The notes under the pieces were generated by a model, which was not told where the DNA came from, did no database searches, and was given only the letters and a program-made list of their open reading frames with translations. Shown one piece after another: positions 1-7,238 of a DNA stretch of 34,451 nt. Numbering within the stretch: the first letter of the stretch is position 1; each line of letters starts with the position of its first letter. The stretch comes from Flavobacterium sp. Its GTDB lineage: Bacteria; Bacteroidota; Bacteroidia; Flavobacteriales; Flavobacteriaceae. Made by a program: the position numbers and the translations under genes. The DNA lies in the NCBI GenBank assembly GCA_030152225.1, contig JASLHL010000137.1, positions 1 through 34,451 of the forward strand, in the 5' to 3' direction.

Positions 1-133
1 GAACAGTACAGGTTAATTGTCTAGCTAAGAGCCAAAATGAGAGAATAAGTATAGTCAAACCTATAACACGTTAAACCGACAACTATTAACTGAAATAGCG
101 TATCTTGCAGACTAGTATAAAAATTCAATTCAC

Positions 134-619
134 ATGTCAAAAAACACCCGTACCTATACTTGGGAGGCCCCAACTGCAGTTTTAGAAGAAGCTAAAAACC
201 TCACTGGATATGAGATCTTAGTACGTGTGCTTGAAGGTACACTACCCCAAGCCCCTACTTTAGATACCATTGGCAGTACACTACGCACAGTTGAAAAAGG
301 GCAGGCAGTTTTTGAATTACAGCCCTCAGTCTTTTTATACAATCTTATTGGTACGATACACGGGGGTGTGATCAGTACGGTATTAGATACAGCAATTGGC
401 TGTTCCTTACTTACTACCCTAGCAGCAGGTGAAAGTTTTACTTCTTTGGATCTAAAAGTGAATTTCCTCAAAAAAATCACCAAAGACAGTCCTGTTTTAC
501 ACACCCATACCACTATCATTCACCAAGGTCGTACAACAGCCTATATGGAATCGAGATTGCTTGACCAAGCAGGAACCGTTTATGCCCATGCCGTATCTAC
601 CTGTATGATCTTTAGGTAA
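134..619 (+). CDS. PaaI-type hotdog-fold thioesterase
   Basis: A 161-residue protein of the PaaI/YbgC acyl-CoA thioesterase family, expected to hydrolyse acyl-CoA or aryl-CoA thioesters in the cytoplasm. The hotdog signature is visible around residues 70-90: an N-L-I-G-T-I-H-G-G-V stretch followed by a D-T-A-I-G helix, matching the HGGxxxxxxD pattern that forms the CoA and active site. The second half carries the alternating beta strands of the fold (S-L-D-L-K-V-N-F). The length is normal, with about 25 extra residues at the N-terminus before the fold starts. The ATG at 134 is preceded by an AT-rich stretch without a strong Shine-Dalgarno, as is usual in Bacteroidetes. It stands alone, convergent with the RidA-like gene. 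The substrate cannot be told from the sequence. Confidence 0.85.
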   Translation: MSKNTRTYTWEAPTAVLEEAKNLTGYEILVRVLEGTLPQAPTLDTIGSTLRTVEKGQAVFELQPSVFLYNLIGTIHGGVISTVLDTAIGCSLLTTLAAGESFTSLDLKVNFLKKITKDSPVLHTHTTIIHQGRTTAYMESRLLDQAGTVYAHAVSTCMIFR

Positions 620-980
620 ATGCATTCTCTCCCCTTTTCAGAATGAATTTCGACGGAGATGAGGTGGTTAGGCGATGAGTTACTTGTCTAAATAAAAAAC
701 AAACCCCTTGTTCCCATTTTTTCCTTTATGGAGCATAACTACTCCTTTTTTAGCCCATTTTTACTCACTTAGAAAACAGTAAACAACAGATTTACTGTCA
801 GTTAGTATGAATTGGTTTTGGTTTTCTTTGGTAATTGTTTGGTATAACCTTGGTTTTACAAGGGCTCAAGGCACTTTTACCAAACGAAACCCAAACGAAA
901 CCCAAAGAAAACTTAAACAAAAGGGCTAGAAAAAGACAGTCTACAGCTTGACATAATCAGTAAACCGTAAACTGATTACT
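620..980. other. Intergenic region between convergent genes, with an 11-bp phased inverted repeat
   Basis: No gene is seen in this 361-bp gap. It holds a symmetric structure at 821-912. Three TTGG boxes end at 831, 842 and 853, and three CCAA boxes start at 880, 891 and 902, all spaced 11 bp and mirrored about 866.5. The outer 11 bp (821-831 and 902-912) are exact reverse complements, and the right half is an 11-bp tandem repeat of CCAAACGAAAC. A smaller inverted repeat, CAGTAAA/TTTACTG, lies at 777-797. The right end (954-995) is heptamer repeat that runs into the RidA-like stop codon. Confidence 0.7.
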
Positions 981-995
981 TTAACTGTTAACTGC
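954..995. repeat. Degenerate heptanucleotide repeat over the stop codon of the RidA-like gene
   Basis: Six consecutive 7-bp units in one register: TAATCAG, TAAACCG, TAAACTG, ATTACTT, TAACTGT, TAACTGC. The last two units contain the stop codon (981-983, minus strand) and encode the last residues A-V-N-S of the RidA-like protein. It belongs to the heptamer family seen at six other places in this window. Confidence 0.7.
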
Positions 996-1385
996 TTTCG
1001 CTGCCCAAATTTCAATTTCAATTGCGATTTCGGGAAGCCCCAATGCAGCGATATAGGCAATTGTCATAGCAGGATAAGACGATCCAAAAAAGTCATTCCA
1101 CACTTGATCAAAATAGTTCCAATCGATGGCTTGAGTAGACCAAATATTTACTTTAATCACCTGATCAGCAGTCAAGTCTTGGCTAACTAATACAGCCTGA
1201 ATATTGTCAAATGTAAGGCGAACCTGTGCATTAAAGTCTGCGGGAATAATACCACCTACATTGATGCCAATTTGTCCAGAAAAAGTATAAAGTGTTGCCT
1301 CTTTAGGAATGATAGTTACATGAGAATACGTTCCTACAGGTGACGGTACGGTGGTAGGGTTCATTCGAATGATTTTGTTTTGCAT
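981..1385 (-). CDS. RidA/YjgF-family protein lacking the catalytic arginine
   Basis: A 134-residue protein of the Rid (YjgF/YER057c/UK114) superfamily of small trimeric proteins. RidA itself hydrolyses reactive 2-aminoacrylate and other imines released by PLP enzymes. The family pattern is visible: N-terminal P-x-x-x-P-V-G-T-Y-S-H, a G-Q-I-G strand, a Q-V-R-L-T-F-D-N-I helix, and a C-terminal A-L-G-L-P-x-x-A-I-E-I-E-x-W-A strand. In E. coli RidA the active-site Arg105 lies in V-A-R-L-P. Here the equivalent stretch is I-A-A-L-G-L-P, so the arginine is absent. That places it among the Rid subfamilies without proven imine deaminase activity. The C-terminal A-V-N-S and stop codon are made of heptamer repeat. 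A promoter is at 1411-1418. Confidence 0.8.
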   Translation of the reverse strand: MQNKIIRMNPTTVPSPVGTYSHVTIIPKEATLYTFSGQIGINVGGIIPADFNAQVRLTFDNIQAVLVSQDLTADQVIKVNIWSTQAIDWNYFDQVWNDFFGSSYPAMTIAYIAALGLPEIAIEIEIWAAKAVNS

Positions 1386-1410
1386 TTTTTCTCTTTTTAA
1401 AATTACACTG

Positions 1411-1418
1411 CAAAACTA
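1411..1418 (-). promoter_or_regulatory. -7 promoter element of the RidA-like gene
   Basis: On the minus strand this reads TAGTTTTG, a full match to the Bacteroidetes -7 consensus TAnnTTTG. A TTTA in the place of the -33 TTTG lies 17 bp upstream. Predicted transcription starts about 20-25 nt before the ATG at 1385. Confidence 0.55.
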
Positions 1419-1464
1419 AAGCGTCCTCTTTTCTCTAAATTGTATAAAACCGACAGCTTTAAAA

Positions 1465-2277
1465 TTATTCATCCTTGGCTGTTTTCCATTCTGGAAAATT
1501 CGTCAACTTTTCATTCGAATACCGCAAAAATTGTGTGGGATTGTTTCCTGTAAAAGTCTTAAATTCTCTAATATAATGCGACTGATCAAAATACTCTTGC
1601 TCATAAACGAGGCTAGTTAGTGTATCGAATTCTCTTGTGCGCAAAAGCGCTAAACTCGATTGAAAGCGCATAATTCTCGAAAATTGCTTGGGTGACATGC
1701 CAATATGTTGTTTGATCAATCGCTCTAGTGCGCGTTCAGATAGCTGCATTTTGCGCTGAATTTCTGGTAGCGATTCTCCATGTTGCAATAAAACCGAAGC
1801 GTATTTTGCCTTTTGATTCTCGTACTGTACGGCTTGAACTTGACGTAATATAAAACGAGAAAGCCATCCAATTTTCTCTTCGACAGTTTTGGCATGCTGC
1901 AATAGCTCTAAAAGTGGAGTGGAAACCAAATCGTTTAGGGGAATATTTTGATTACTCAATTCGAAGGCATCGACCTTAAAAATGGTTTTTAAGGCGGTGG
2001 GTTCCAAATACGCACCAATGATGCGAAAAGGTCCCTCTACCACCTGATTGGTATAGGTTGTAAATGCTCCATATACATAGAGTTGAGGCGTTACCACTTC
2101 CTGTTCATCGCGAAAGCGATTGGGTGTATCTTGATAAATCAAAGCTGGAATTCCATCAGGTAAGATTTTAAAGTCCTTGCGCATTGTAGATCCCTCCCCT
2201 ATACCACTTTCCAATACCCAAAAGTAGCGGATATAGTCTTGTAGAGCGGGGATAGGTTTGATTTCTTGATAATGCAT
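1465..2277 (-). CDS. AraC-family transcriptional regulator (DUF6597-like N-terminus)
   Basis: A 270-residue regulator. The C-terminal ~100 residues form an AraC/XylS DNA-binding domain: the first helix-turn-helix is near residues 170-190 (L-P-E-I-Q-R-K-M-Q-L-S-E-R-A-L-E-R), followed by the linker G-M-S-P-K-Q-F-S-R-I-M-R-F, and the second ends in Y-F-D-Q-S-H-Y-I-R-E-F-K-x-F-T-G-x-x-P. The N-terminus (M-H-Y-Q-E-I-K-P-I-P-A-L-Q-D-Y-I-R-Y-F-W-V-L-E-S) matches the DUF6597 ligand-sensing type seen in Bacteroidetes AraC proteins; its ligand is not known. It has its own promoter with a palindrome over the -7 element (2287-2305), which suggests autoregulation. It lies 80 bp upstream of the RidA-like gene, in the same direction, so it may also control that gene. 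Confidence 0.85.
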   Translation of the reverse strand: MHYQEIKPIPALQDYIRYFWVLESGIGEGSTMRKDFKILPDGIPALIYQDTPNRFRDEQEVVTPQLYVYGAFTTYTNQVVEGPFRIIGAYLEPTALKTIFKVDAFELSNQNIPLNDLVSTPLLELLQHAKTVEEKIGWLSRFILRQVQAVQYENQKAKYASVLLQHGESLPEIQRKMQLSERALERLIKQHIGMSPKQFSRIMRFQSSLALLRTREFDTLTSLVYEQEYFDQSHYIREFKTFTGNNPTQFLRYSNEKLTNFPEWKTAKDE

Positions 2278-2286
2278 TGTCCTGTA

Positions 2287-2301
2287 TTTGATCCGATCAA
2301 A
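2287..2301. promoter_or_regulatory. Perfect palindrome TTTGATC-C-GATCAAA, probable operator of the AraC-type gene
   Basis: A 7-1-7 perfect inverted repeat whose right arm overlaps the -7 element (2298-2305) and whose left arm lies around the predicted transcription start. This is a typical repressor position. Autoregulation by the AraC-type protein is an inference. Confidence 0.55.
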
Positions 2302-2305
2302 GGTA
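2298..2305 (-). promoter_or_regulatory. -7 promoter element of the AraC-type gene
   Basis: The minus strand reads TACCTTTG, a full match to TAnnTTTG. A TTG that could serve as the -33 element is at 2329-2331, 23 bp upstream, slightly longer than usual spacing. Confidence 0.55.
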
Positions 2306-2368
2306 ATATTTTTATTACTTTAGTTTGACAACGAGACCGAGTCTATTAGATATTACACTAAAAAACAA

Positions 2369-3604
2369 CTACTTAACTAACGTCTCTTTCAGGCGTATCC
2401 ATACGACAATACCCGAAACAAGTGTAAGAAGTCCTGCTAGATGTACCGCCCATACTAAGCCGAAATAATTTCCTACAATTCCCGCCATTAAAGCCCCTAC
2501 GGCATAGCCCATATCACGCCAAAAGCGGTACACCCCTAAAGAAGAAGCACGCCAATTGGGGTGTGCGGCATCACTCACAGCAGCCAGTAAAGCAGGGTAC
2601 ACCATTGCCGTTCCGATTCCCAATAAGACTGATCCAATTAATCCTGCAGTCAAAGGATCAAATGCGCCTGCACCTATCACGAGATGACCAAATACTTGTA
2701 CAAACATACCACCAACAATCAAAGGTTTTCTGCCCCAAATATCAGTCAATGGTCCTGTAACAATTTGTCCAAGCCCCCAAACAACGGGATAAACCGCTTT
2801 AATCCATCCTATGCCTTCTAGTCCTACACCCATCGACATAAAAAGCAAGGGAAATACCCCCCAAGACATACCGTCATTGAGGTTGTTGATTAATCCAGCC
2901 TGAGAAATGGAAAATAGATTTTTACTCTTGTATGATGTTTCTTTGAATACCCACCACAAACTCGGTCGTTCTGGCGTAGAAGTTGCTTGCTGTGCTTGTT
3001 GCTTGGCTTCCATTTGAGCAAAGGCACGCGTATCTTTTACCACAAAAATAGAAAGCAGTAAACCAACGATCGTATAGGCAATACCCAGATAAAAAGGTGC
3101 TGGACGCAAACCATAGCGAGAAGCAATAAACCCTGTTACTAAAGCCGTAATCCCAACAGCTCCATAGCCCGCAGCTTCATTTAACCCCATCGCTAATCCT
3201 CTGCGCTTGCTTCCCACTAAATCAATTTTCATATTTACCGTCATCGACCACGCCAACCCCTGACTTATCCCAAGCAAAATATTAGCAACTAAAATCCAGT
3301 TCCACGAGGGCCCAAAACCCAGTAAAAAAGGAACAGGTAAACCAATAAGCCACCCCAAGATCAGTACTTTTTTACGCGTATACTGATCCGCTAATACCCC
3401 AGAAATTAAATTGGTAAACGCTTTTACAACACCAAAAGCAATAATAAAGGAAAAGACCACAACCTCCGATTGAATGTGGAACTCAGTCGTTCCAACCAAA
3501 GGAACTACAGTACGCTCCAATCCAACCATACCTCCAACCATCATATTGACTAGTACTAATAGTGTGAATTGCTTCCAATTCTCTCTTAAACCAAGTTGTA
3601 TCAT
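2369..3604 (-). CDS. MFS-family transporter
   Basis: A 411-residue inner-membrane transporter of the major facilitator superfamily, with about 12 hydrophobic segments. The MFS motif A region after TM2 is present (G-V-L-A-D-Q-Y-T-R-K-K-V-L), with a second copy in the C-terminal half (G-P-L-T-D-I-W-G-R-K-P-L), and a long cytoplasmic loop lies in the middle around residues 190-220. The substrate is not evident; drug or ion efflux is the likely class. The frame stays open upstream to 3733, but I choose the ATG at 3604: the upstream part overlaps a terminator hairpin, a palindromic operator and the promoter itself, and has no family similarity. It follows the ArsR-rhodanese gene but has its own promoter and operator, so it is probably that regulator's target. 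Confidence 0.88.
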   Translation of the reverse strand: MIQLGLRENWKQFTLLVLVNMMVGGMVGLERTVVPLVGTTEFHIQSEVVVFSFIIAFGVVKAFTNLISGVLADQYTRKKVLILGWLIGLPVPFLLGFGPSWNWILVANILLGISQGLAWSMTVNMKIDLVGSKRRGLAMGLNEAAGYGAVGITALVTGFIASRYGLRPAPFYLGIAYTIVGLLLSIFVVKDTRAFAQMEAKQQAQQATSTPERPSLWWVFKETSYKSKNLFSISQAGLINNLNDGMSWGVFPLLFMSMGVGLEGIGWIKAVYPVVWGLGQIVTGPLTDIWGRKPLIVGGMFVQVFGHLVIGAGAFDPLTAGLIGSVLLGIGTAMVYPALLAAVSDAAHPNWRASSLGVYRFWRDMGYAVGALMAGIVGNYFGLVWAVHLAGLLTLVSGIVVWIRLKETLVK

Positions 3605-3661
3605 TTTTATGTATATTTTTTCCTTACTGAAGCAGATGCAATCAGCTGCTTTTTCAATTCT

Positions 3662-3687
3662 GGTGTAAAGATATACAATTTTACACC
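3662..3687. promoter_or_regulatory. Inverted repeat over the -7 element of the MFS promoter
   Basis: Arms GGTGTAAA (3662-3669) and TTTACACC (3680-3687) with a 10-bp spacer. It covers the -7 hexamer and the -33/-7 spacer, and abuts the larger operator at 3685-3712. It could be a second regulator site or an extended binding region. Confidence 0.45.
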
Positions 3688-3694
3688 TATTCAA
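3666..3694 (-). promoter_or_regulatory. Promoter of the MFS transporter gene
   Basis: On the minus strand a TTG (3692-3694, -33) and TATCTTTA (3666-3673, one mismatch to TAnnTTTG) are 18 bp apart. Predicted transcription starts about 50 nt upstream of the ATG at 3604. Confidence 0.5.
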
Positions 3695-3712
3695 TAACTT
3701 TATTGAATAGGT
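3685..3712. promoter_or_regulatory. 13-2-13 perfect palindrome, probable ArsR-type operator
   Basis: Left arm ACCTATTCAATAA (3685-3697), a 2-bp gap, then its exact reverse complement (3700-3712). ArsR/SmtB repressors are known to bind 12-2-12 AT-rich inverted repeats. This one has the same geometry and an ATTCAAT core, overlaps the -33 element of the MFS promoter, and lies next to an ArsR-family gene. Binding by that protein is an inference. Confidence 0.65.
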
Positions 3713-3723
3713 AGGTAGGTACA

Positions 3724-3754
3724 AAAAAAACACCTAAAAGTAAAGTGTTTTTTT
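3724..3754 (-). terminator. Intrinsic terminator of the ArsR-rhodanese gene
   Basis: A 10-bp stem (3724-3733 with 3745-3754, A7CAC/GTGT7), an 11-nt loop, and a T run on the minus strand. It lies 23 bp after the stop at 3777 and separates this gene from the MFS promoter. The A/T runs on both sides could make it work in both directions. Confidence 0.65.
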
Positions 3755-3776
3755 ATTGTATTTTTTTTTCACTACG

Positions 3777-4424
3777 TCATTCTTTTAACATCCATTCGAG
3801 GTATCCTTCTTCCAATCGCATTGCTTTAAAGCCGTGTTTCAGTAGAAATGCTACAGCTTCATCGGCATAAACACAAAAAGGACCTCGACAATAAGCCACG
3901 ATAGTTTTATTCTTATCTAGTGTCTTCATCTCTTTTTTCAGCTGTTCTAGCGGCATAGATAGCGCTTGGTGAATATGACCTCGGTTGTACTCTTCTTCTG
4001 GGCGAACATCTAATAAAAGAACTTCTTCTTTTTCTAGCAAAGTAATTAACGTATTCGCATCAATAGCTTGAAGATTTTCGCTTTGTCCTTGACGAAAATC
4101 AGCAATTACTTTTTCTACTTCGACATTGCAGTGAATGCCCAATTCACGCAAGGCCATCCACGTTTTATACACGTCAGTACCCAGAAGTGAATAGTACACA
4201 AAATTCCCTTGTTTGCTAATTTGAACTAATCGTGCATTTTTGAGATTCTGCAAATGCTGAGACGTATTCGCAATAGATTGATGGGTATAATGAGCAATCT
4301 GTTCTACCGAAAAAGGTCCTTGTGCCAAAAGATCAATAATCTCTAATCGCACGGGATTTGCCATAGCTTTAGCTACTTTGGCTAATTCTGTATATACTGC
4401 GTCTTTAAATGCTCTCTTATCCAC
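3777..4424 (-). CDS. ArsR-family regulator fused to a rhodanese domain
   Basis: A 215-residue two-domain protein. Residues 1-95 are an ArsR/SmtB winged helix: the conserved M-A-N-P-V-R-L-E-I-I-D-L-L at 21-33, then the recognition region S-I-A-N-T-S-Q-H-L-Q-N-L at 50-61. Residues 115-215 are a rhodanese domain with the L-D-V-R-P-E-E-E-Y-N-R-G-H-I motif and the active-site loop C-R-G-P-F-C, catalytic Cys179, and a second Cys at 184. The ArsR half has one cysteine (Cys99) and no CxC metal site, so classical arsenite or cadmium sensing looks unlikely. A sulfur or persulfide signal handled by the rhodanese half fits better, but that is an inference. It has its own palindromic operator, and a 13-2-13 palindrome stands before the downstream MFS gene, its likely target. 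Confidence 0.88.
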   Translation of the reverse strand: MDKRAFKDAVYTELAKVAKAMANPVRLEIIDLLAQGPFSVEQIAHYTHQSIANTSQHLQNLKNARLVQISKQGNFVYYSLLGTDVYKTWMALRELGIHCNVEVEKVIADFRQGQSENLQAIDANTLITLLEKEEVLLLDVRPEEEYNRGHIHQALSMPLEQLKKEMKTLDKNKTIVAYCRGPFCVYADEAVAFLLKHGFKAMRLEEGYLEWMLKE

Positions 4425-4440
4425 AATCTAGTCGTTTTTA

Positions 4441-4463
4441 TACCTCCATCACTTGATGGGGTA
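4441..4463. promoter_or_regulatory. Palindromic site at the start of the arsR-rhodanese transcript
   Basis: CCATCA-CT-TGATGG (4446-4459) is a perfect 6-2-6 inverted repeat, flanked by TACC and GGTA that extend it with one bulged base. It lies immediately downstream of the -7 element on the minus strand, over the predicted transcription start, as expected for an autoregulatory operator. The sequence differs from the palindrome at 3685-3712. Confidence 0.5.
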
Positions 4464-4464
4464 A

Positions 4465-4472
4465 CAAAGATA
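4465..4472 (-). promoter_or_regulatory. -7 promoter element of the arsR-rhodanese gene
   Basis: The minus strand reads TATCTTTG, an exact match to TAnnTTTG. It lies about 40 bp upstream of the ATG at 4424, and the heptamer array starts only 8 bp further upstream (4481). Confidence 0.6.
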
Positions 4473-4480
4473 CGATAGAA

Positions 4481-4676
<196 letters not shown>

Positions 4677-4690
4677 GTGAATAGTAAACT

Positions 4691-4760
4691 CACCACTTAC
4701 CACTCACCACTTACCACTCACCACTTACCACTTACCACTCACCACTTACCACTCACCATT
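4691..4760. repeat. Heptanucleotide array, 10 units of YACCACT
   Basis: Ten units of CACCACT or TACCACT (the last is CACCATT), ending 3 bp before the stop codon of the phospholipase C gene. It joins the 4481-4676 array through two intermediate units, and the 7-bp register is kept through all 40 units. Read on the opposite strand, its units (AGTGGTG/AGTGGTA) resemble those of the first array, so the two form a long imperfect inverted repeat. Confidence 0.88.
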
Positions 4761-4763
4761 CCC

Positions 4764-7232
4764 CTAATTCCACTTCGAAAAACTCGCCATATAAGGATCG
4801 GTAATACTACTAGCACCATTTTCGATATGTCCTGCATAATGGTACATAAAATTCTTGTGGTCTACGAGTGTAATCACGACATCGTACCACCCTTTATAGT
4901 CTGTGTAATCCAATTCTATTAGTTGTTCTGCTTGAGCGGCTACTATTATTTTTTGGTTTGTTTTTACATACACCACATCTTGCACAAAAAAGGTCAAGGC
5001 TTGGTTGGACTTGTTTTTTAAGACAAGCTGTACCATTTGATTCTTCAAGACTGTAAAATTAATTTCCACTTGCGGATCCGCTACATGTCCTTTAAAATTG
5101 CGATAGAAACCATTAAAACTATGCACACTAAAATTATAGCGTCCATCTTCTAATGCTTCTTTTTGCCAGCTGTAAGAAATTGGTTCTTGCTCATTCACAC
5201 TAAAATTCCAATTTCTTCCCGTTTCATTTTGGAACTTTTGGTGGGCATATACCTGAATAGGAGCCAAATAGTCTTTGTTTTTCAACGCATTAGCTTCGAT
5301 TGCAAAGTGCATGTGTACTTCCTTGGCATCCACTCTTATATTGGCTTGGATATGATAGGGCAACCCACAGGCTTTTTTTACTCCTCTTTCTTGTTTTGGA
5401 AAGGTTTTGAGGTCATTCCATGCGTTGTGCTGTTGTATATCAGCAGCGTTATATTGAGCAAAGCCATGGGGTAAATTCTTGTTTTGAGCAGATAAAATAC
5501 GCTCCACATACCTGTTGCGATCCACAAAGTCAATCTCGATTTTTTTCAAGTCATTCGCTGGTTGAAAAACAGAAGTCATATTGCTACACGTCCCTCTTCT
5601 CCATTGGGATATATTCTCCTCAATCACTTTTTTTCCTGTTTTTTTCTCAATAAAATACTCCAAAAACTGTAGGGTTGAGGTTAAGTCACATACTTCAGAA
5701 TTCACCCATCCACCTCTTGTCCAAGGAGAAGCAATGACCATGGGTACGCGATAGCCTAAGCCGATAGGGCTTGCCAAATTACTTTTACTGTCTCTTGCTT
5801 TGTCTTGTTCTCGAGTTACCCATTCGTCTTGGGTATCCATAGTTCCCGATACCTTACCTTGTTGTTTATCTGTACTCAATGGCGGTACAAAAGGAGCCAC
5901 ATGGTCAAAATATCCATCATTTTCATCGTAGGTGAGAATAAAGATTGTTTTTTTCCACACGGTTGGATTTTTAGTTAAGATATCCAGCACTTCAGATACA
6001 TACCACGCCCCAAACCAAGGGGCCCCAGGGTGATCAGAGAAATTACACGGAGCAACTAACCAGCTCACCATCGGTAGTGTATCTTGATTGACATCTTTTC
6101 TGAATTGATATAGGATATCTCCTTGTGGGACTTCTACTTTCTTTACCTCTCCATTTTCCTGATATGCTATCTCCTCTAGTTTATGATAGGCGGGGTCTTC
6201 AGTATTGGTTACAAAGGCCTTTTTATGAATATTTTGCTCCAAGGTTGTCAATTTGCTAAATGCCTCTTCGCTATACTGTTCCAAGTATTGTTCTAATTTC
6301 ACTCGCTCTTCTTGCAGAACATCCACAGGAGTTCCCGCTTGTACTGCCTCTTGGATTTGTTGCTGTAAACGAGTCAATTCCAATTGTTTAAATTGAATAT
6401 GAGCCTTGTGAAAACGAACGTTATACTGTTTGTAGAATTCCAAGTTATTATCTGTAAAATTGGCCAACCACGATTCCTGTAAATCAGTGAATCCCACGGG
6501 TAGACTTAGTTCATTTTGGTACACTTTCCAAGAAATATTATTTTCTTCCAATCGCTCTGGATAGGTTTTCCAGCTGACATCTTGGTAGTTAATTTGCCCG
6601 TTATTAACATGAGCAACGGAATTGGGGTCACGGGGATTTTCGCGGATTGCCCCTGCCCAAAAATAGGATCGATTGGCACTGGTTCCCGTCAAAGAAGAAC
6701 AAAAGTGCTGATCACAAACGGTAAAGGCATCAGCAAAGGCATAGTAGAACGGAATATCTTCTCGTGTAAAATATCCCATGGTTAGTGGCATGTGCGCATA
6801 TTCCTTGTTTCCTGGTTTCTTTGCGAGTAACCATTGATCCATTTTCCCGTCATTCCTCGCTTCTACCATATCTTTCCAACTGTGGGGTAAACTGCCCATC
6901 CAGGTGATTTTTGTATTTTCAATATCCAAGCGAAAAGGACCGTAAATCGATTGATCTTGATCCATTTGAAACCAAACAGGCAGTTGATTCGGCTGACGAA
7001 TTACACGGGGATCATTAAACCCACGTACACCACTTAATGTTCCATAACAATGGTCAAATGATCGATTTTCTTGCATTAAGAACACCACGTGCTCCGCATC
7101 GAGAAAAGTAGTTCCTGGGTCTGCTTCAATGCTCAATGCGCGCTGAATAGAAGCTGGCATTGCATTTAAAACCGTCATCCCTCCCATAAAAAGGGATGAG
7201 GTTTTGATAAAATCTCTTCTTGTTGTACTCAT
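4764..7232 (-). CDS. Phosphocholine-specific phospholipase C, Tat-exported
   Basis: An 822-residue enzyme of the bacterial phospholipase C / acid phosphatase (phosphoesterase, PF04185) family. It is expected to cleave phosphatidylcholine or sphingomyelin to diacylglycerol or ceramide plus phosphocholine. The N-terminus has a Tat signal, T-R-R-D-F-I-K at residues 4-10, with a hydrophobic stretch after it, so it is exported folded. Catalytic motifs: E-N-R-S-F-D at 55-60, T-G-T-S-A-N-R at 182-188 (expected Thr nucleophile), S-D-H-P-G-A-P at 399-405, and T-Y-D-E-N-D-G-Y-F-D-H at 434-444 (metal ligands). A Glu/Gln-rich helical insert fills 265-340. After about 615 come two DUF756-type beta domains, typical of the C-terminus of these enzymes. 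It is the last gene of a susC-susD operon, 6 bp after susD, which suggests it supplies the ligand taken up by the SusCD pair. Confidence 0.9.
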   Translation of the reverse strand: MSTTRRDFIKTSSLFMGGMTVLNAMPASIQRALSIEADPGTTFLDAEHVVFLMQENRSFDHCYGTLSGVRGFNDPRVIRQPNQLPVWFQMDQDQSIYGPFRLDIENTKITWMGSLPHSWKDMVEARNDGKMDQWLLAKKPGNKEYAHMPLTMGYFTREDIPFYYAFADAFTVCDQHFCSSLTGTSANRSYFWAGAIRENPRDPNSVAHVNNGQINYQDVSWKTYPERLEENNISWKVYQNELSLPVGFTDLQESWLANFTDNNLEFYKQYNVRFHKAHIQFKQLELTRLQQQIQEAVQAGTPVDVLQEERVKLEQYLEQYSEEAFSKLTTLEQNIHKKAFVTNTEDPAYHKLEEIAYQENGEVKKVEVPQGDILYQFRKDVNQDTLPMVSWLVAPCNFSDHPGAPWFGAWYVSEVLDILTKNPTVWKKTIFILTYDENDGYFDHVAPFVPPLSTDKQQGKVSGTMDTQDEWVTREQDKARDSKSNLASPIGLGYRVPMVIASPWTRGGWVNSEVCDLTSTLQFLEYFIEKKTGKKVIEENISQWRRGTCSNMTSVFQPANDLKKIEIDFVDRNRYVERILSAQNKNLPHGFAQYNAADIQQHNAWNDLKTFPKQERGVKKACGLPYHIQANIRVDAKEVHMHFAIEANALKNKDYLAPIQVYAHQKFQNETGRNWNFSVNEQEPISYSWQKEALEDGRYNFSVHSFNGFYRNFKGHVADPQVEINFTVLKNQMVQLVLKNKSNQALTFFVQDVVYVKTNQKIIVAAQAEQLIELDYTDYKGWYDVVITLVDHKNFMYHYAGHIENGASSITDPYMASFSKWN

Positions 7233-7238
7233 TTTCTC

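Noticed and set aside
3605..3733. 43-residue N-terminal extension of the MFS transporter
   Set aside because: It overlaps the terminator, the 13-2-13 palindrome and the promoter. The first membrane helix begins only after the ATG at 3604.
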